From: an uncultured Prevotella sp.
GTDB lineage: Bacteria > Bacteroidota > Bacteroidia > Bacteroidales > Bacteroidaceae
NCBI GenBank assembly: GCA_900765465.1
Contig: CAAFRM010000097.1
Location: 1 to 6,282 of the forward strand
Length of the DNA: 6,282 bases
Direction of reading: 5' to 3'
Positions 3,729 through 6,282 of this stretch are shown here, one piece after another (the stretch's first letter is position 1; the number at the start of each line of letters is the position of its first letter). A model generated the notes under the pieces. That model made no database searches. It had not been told where the DNA came from and saw only the letters and a list, made by a program, of their open reading frames with translations. The translations under genes were made by a program, and so were the position numbers.

Positions 3729-4886
3729 TTAAAAGTCTTCTGTGATATATCCCTTTGGCAACTGGCGGCAGTTATACTGGCTCGCCATGATCTCACCATA
3801 GGCTCCGGCTGAACGGAGGGCAATGAGGTCGCCACGATGGGTCTTGTTCAGATCTATAGCCTTGGCGAATACATCGCTCGACTCGCAGATCGGACCTACT
3901 ACGTCGTATGTCTCTGCAGGTTCATCACTAGAGATGTTCTCTATCTTATGATATGCCTGATAGAGGGCAGGACGGATCAGGTCGGTCATACCTGCATCTA
4001 CGATGGCAAACTGCTTGGCTGTGCCCTGCTTGATATAAAGAGTCTTGGTGATGAGCGAACCCATCTGACCCACTACGGCACGGCCCAACTCGAAGTGTAA
4101 CTTCTGTCCATCACGCAACTTCAACTTCTTGGCGTATGTATCGAAGTAATCCTTGAAGTCTGGGATAGGCACACGGTTTGGATGGTTGTAATCGATACCC
4201 AAGCCACCGCCAACATTGATGTTCTTCACTACGATATGATGAGCCTCCAACTGGTCTTGCAGCTCGTTGATGCGGTTGCAGAGAGCCTCGAAGTCACCCA
4301 TGTCAAGTATCTGACTACCAATATGGAAGTGCAGACCCAGGAACTTGATGTTCTTCATTTTGGAAGCCTCCTCAATCACGCTCTCCATATCGCGCATAGC
4401 GATACCAAACTTGTTTTCAGCCAAACCTGTTGTAATGTTGGCATGGGTATGAGCACCAACGTCTGGGTTGATGCGGAAGCAAACTTGTGCAATCTTATTT
4501 TTCTTCTCGGCAAGTTCGTTGATGATTTCCAATTCCGGGACGCTCTCTACATTGAAGCAGAAGATGCCCTTGTCCAAACCAAGGTTGATTTCCCAATCAC
4601 TCTTGCCTACACCGGCATACACAATCTTATTGGCAGGGAAACCTGCATTGATGGCAGCCTGAATTTCTCCTCCGCTCACACAGTCGGCACCCAAACCAGC
4701 CTGGCAGATGATGTTGAGCACTTTAGGGTTGGCATTTGCCTTTACGGCATAGTGTACCTCAAAGCCCTCATGCTTGCCAGCCTCTGCGTTGATGGTCTTC
4801 AAGGTTTGGCGCAACACGTTGGTGTCGTAGTAGTAGAACGGAGTCTGTATCTCCTGAAACTTATCTATTGGAAATGTACCTTTCAT
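3729..4886 (-). CDS. lysA: Diaminopimelate decarboxylase
   Basis: LysA is a PLP enzyme that decarboxylates meso-diaminopimelate to L-lysine, the last step of the pathway, in the cytoplasm. The 385-residue length fits the family. The PLP lysine is K49 in VHYAVKAN. HFHIGSQI (186-193) and NVGGGLGIDY (224-233) form the cofactor phosphate site in the alanine-racemase-like barrel. FELGRA (265-270) holds the substrate-binding Arg, with Leu where many homologues have Pro. GPICESSD (331-338) supplies the catalytic Cys334 and Glu335 contributed across the dimer. The C terminus YNCRQLPKGY matches the family end. The start at 4886 gives the standard N terminus. It follows lysC by 142 bases on the same strand, so the two probably act and are expressed together. 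Confidence 0.97.
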   Translation of the reverse strand: MKGTFPIDKFQEIQTPFYYYDTNVLRQTLKTINAEAGKHEGFEVHYAVKANANPKVLNIICQAGLGADCVSGGEIQAAINAGFPANKIVYAGVGKSDWEINLGLDKGIFCFNVESVPELEIINELAEKKNKIAQVCFRINPDVGAHTHANITTGLAENKFGIAMRDMESVIEEASKMKNIKFLGLHFHIGSQILDMGDFEALCNRINELQDQLEAHHIVVKNINVGGGLGIDYNHPNRVPIPDFKDYFDTYAKKLKLRDGQKLHFELGRAVVGQMGSLITKTLYIKQGTAKQFAIVDAGMTDLIRPALYQAYHKIENISSDEPAETYDVVGPICESSDVFAKAIDLNKTHRGDLIALRSAGAYGEIMASQYNCRQLPKGYITEDF

Positions 4887-4992
4887 TTCGCTTATGCTTA
4901 TTGTTTATATCTTACTTATAGTCAAATTAAAATCCAACTTATGGTTAAGTCAGAATATCCAACGAAGAGTGGACAGGAAGCATTACATTAGA

Positions 4993-5027
4993 ATTCTTCA
5001 CTCTTCACTCTTCGTTCTTCACTTTAA
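4993..5027. repeat. 7-bp tandem array in the lysC-lysA gap
   Basis: Five units on the + strand are ATTCTTC, ACTCTTC, ACTCTTC, GTTCTTC and ACTTTAA. The array begins one base after the lysC stop in transcription order. The remaining part of the 142-base gap (4887-4992) is AT-rich. I see no full TAnnTTTG element there, so lysA probably depends on transcription from upstream of lysC. Confidence 0.65.
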
Positions 5028-5028
5028 A

Positions 5029-6282
5029 TTACTTCTCGAACAATACGTTGCTCAAGTTCTGCAGAGCCTGCTTCTTGTCTCTCTCTCTGATGAGGAATGA
5101 GATGTTGTAGTTGCTGCCACCGTAAGAAATCATACGTACCGGAATGTTCTTCATGGCATCGGTAGCGATGGTCTCGAAGCCTACGTTGCTCCAGTCCAGA
5201 TCACCTACCACGCAGATGATGCACATGTCTGAATCTACGGTTACTGTACCATACTTCTTCAACTCGTTGACGATGTCGTTGAGGTGAGCATCGTTATCGA
5301 TACTCATGCTCACACCTACCTCTGAGGTAGCAATCATGTCGATAGGAGTCTGGTAGCTCTCGAAGATTTCGAATACCTTGCGGAGGAAACCTGTAGCGAG
5401 CAACATGCGGCTACTCTTGATCTTGATGGCAGTGATGTTGTCCTTGGCAGCTACAGCCTTGATCTTGCCACGTACGATGACGTTGTCGATGATGGTACCA
5501 TCAGCCTTAGGATCCATGGTGTTCTTCAGACGAACTGGGATGCCGGCATACTTGGCTGGCTGAACGCAGGTAGGGTGGAGAATCTTGGCACCGAAGTAAG
5601 CCAACTCAGCAGCCTCCTCGAAGTTCAACTGGCGAACAGCCTCTGTGTGCTCTACCACACGAGGGTCGTTGTTGTGCATACCGTCGATATCTGTCCAGAT
5701 CTGAATCTCGTCTGCTGGGAGAGCTGCACCGATGAGTGATGCGGTGTAGTCACTACCACCACGCTGCAGGTTATCTACCTCGCCGTATGCATTGCGGCAG
5801 ATGAAGCCCTGGGTGATGTAGATCTGATAGCCCTGGTTCTCCTCCATGATGGCAGAGAGCTTCTCCTTGATATACTGTGGGTCTGGCTCTGCATTCTTGT
5901 CGGTGCGCATAAAGTCTAATGCGTTGAGCAATACGGCCTTTACACCCTGTTCCTTCAAGTAGTTTACAACCATGTTGGTACTCATAATCTCGCCCTGAGC
6001 CACGATGCTCTTCTCCTCGAAAGAAGTAAAGAGATCCTTGGTAAATGAACGGAGATAGTTGAACTCGCCCTGCAGGAACTCGCGTGTAGTCTTCTTCATC
6101 TCATCAGTAGAGTAGAGATCCTCCACGTGCTGCATGTATTTCTTCTCCAAATTGTTGATTACCTCGTTGGCGCCCTCTGGGTTCTTCTTGTAGAGATAGT
6201 CAGAGATCTCAACGAGAGAGTTTGTTGTACCGCTCATCGCAGACAATACGATGAAAGTTGGTTCACCTGATTCTGTAACCAA
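5029..6282 (-). CDS. lysC: Lysine-sensitive-type aspartokinase, 5' end beyond window
   Basis: This enzyme phosphorylates L-aspartate with ATP, the first committed step to lysine, threonine and methionine. The window holds 417 residues up to the stop. The N-terminal KFGGTS nucleotide motif, probably about 20 residues further on, is cut off. The leftmost codon is TTG inside the protein, not a start. Visible motifs (numbered within the window) are VAQGEIMS (94-101), RGGSDYTA (174-181), WTDIDGMHNNDPR (196-208) and GAKILHP (231-237). Two ACT regulatory domains follow at about 283-345 and 352-415. There is no homoserine dehydrogenase domain, so it is monofunctional. The segment MLLATGFLRKVFEIF then PIDMIATSEV closely follows E. 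coli LysC, whose equivalent residues bind inhibitory lysine. It is followed by lysA. Confidence 0.96.
   Translation of the reverse strand: MVTESGEPTFIVLSAMSGTTNSLVEISDYLYKKNPEGANEVINNLEKKYMQHVEDLYSTDEMKKTTREFLQGEFNYLRSFTKDLFTSFEEKSIVAQGEIMSTNMVVNYLKEQGVKAVLLNALDFMRTDKNAEPDPQYIKEKLSAIMEENQGYQIYITQGFICRNAYGEVDNLQRGGSDYTASLIGAALPADEIQIWTDIDGMHNNDPRVVEHTEAVRQLNFEEAAELAYFGAKILHPTCVQPAKYAGIPVRLKNTMDPKADGTIIDNVIVRGKIKAVAAKDNITAIKIKSSRMLLATGFLRKVFEIFESYQTPIDMIATSEVGVSMSIDNDAHLNDIVNELKKYGTVTVDSDMCIICVVGDLDWSNVGFETIATDAMKNIPVRMISYGGSNYNISFLIRERDKKQALQNLSNVLFEK

Noticed and set aside
4182..4991. 269-codon + strand ORF opposite lysA
   Set aside because: It is antisense to a certain lysA gene with all catalytic motifs, its product looks like a reverse-frame translation, and no + strand promoter or family match supports it.

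Overview
The base usage, A-rich starts with few Shine-Dalgarno sites, TAnnTTTG-type -7 promoter elements and protein types suggest a member of the Bacteroidota, most likely Prevotellaceae (Prevotella/Segatella-like). This placement is inferred. Every gene I can support lies on the minus strand, so transcription runs from high to low coordinates.

Positions 6282-1694 hold a run of four genes. They are lysC (aspartokinase, cut by the window edge), lysA (diaminopimelate decarboxylase), a membrane-anchored family-2 glycosyltransferase, and a protein resembling only the N-terminal half of a GT-B glycosyltransferase. LysC and LysA catalyse the first and last steps of the aspartate-to-lysine pathway. 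The two glycosyltransferase-like genes look like an added pair that may share the transcript.

Positions 1693-1026 contain no normal-sized gene. Instead there is a compact minus-strand unit: a good -7 promoter element (1565-1572), several very small ORFs, and a strong intrinsic terminator (1026-1061). The two best-supported ORFs are a 29-residue hydrophobic peptide (1287-1376) and a 39-residue basic peptide ending in a Cys-rich tail (1080-1199). Each is preceded by nearly the same 16-nt ribosome-binding segment. I recognise neither peptide, and this unit is the most likely undescribed element in the window.

Positions 1025-1 hold the start of a thiamine biosynthesis operon: promoter element, TPP riboswitch (THI box), thiS (sulfur carrier) and thiE (thiamine-phosphate synthase, cut by the window edge). 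A segment downstream of the aptamer is perfectly complementary to the aptamer's 5' strand and could be its switching partner.

Three of the intergenic gaps (thiS-thiE, lysA-glycosyltransferase, lysC-lysA) carry short arrays with a 7-bp period, an intergenic pattern the coding content does not explain.
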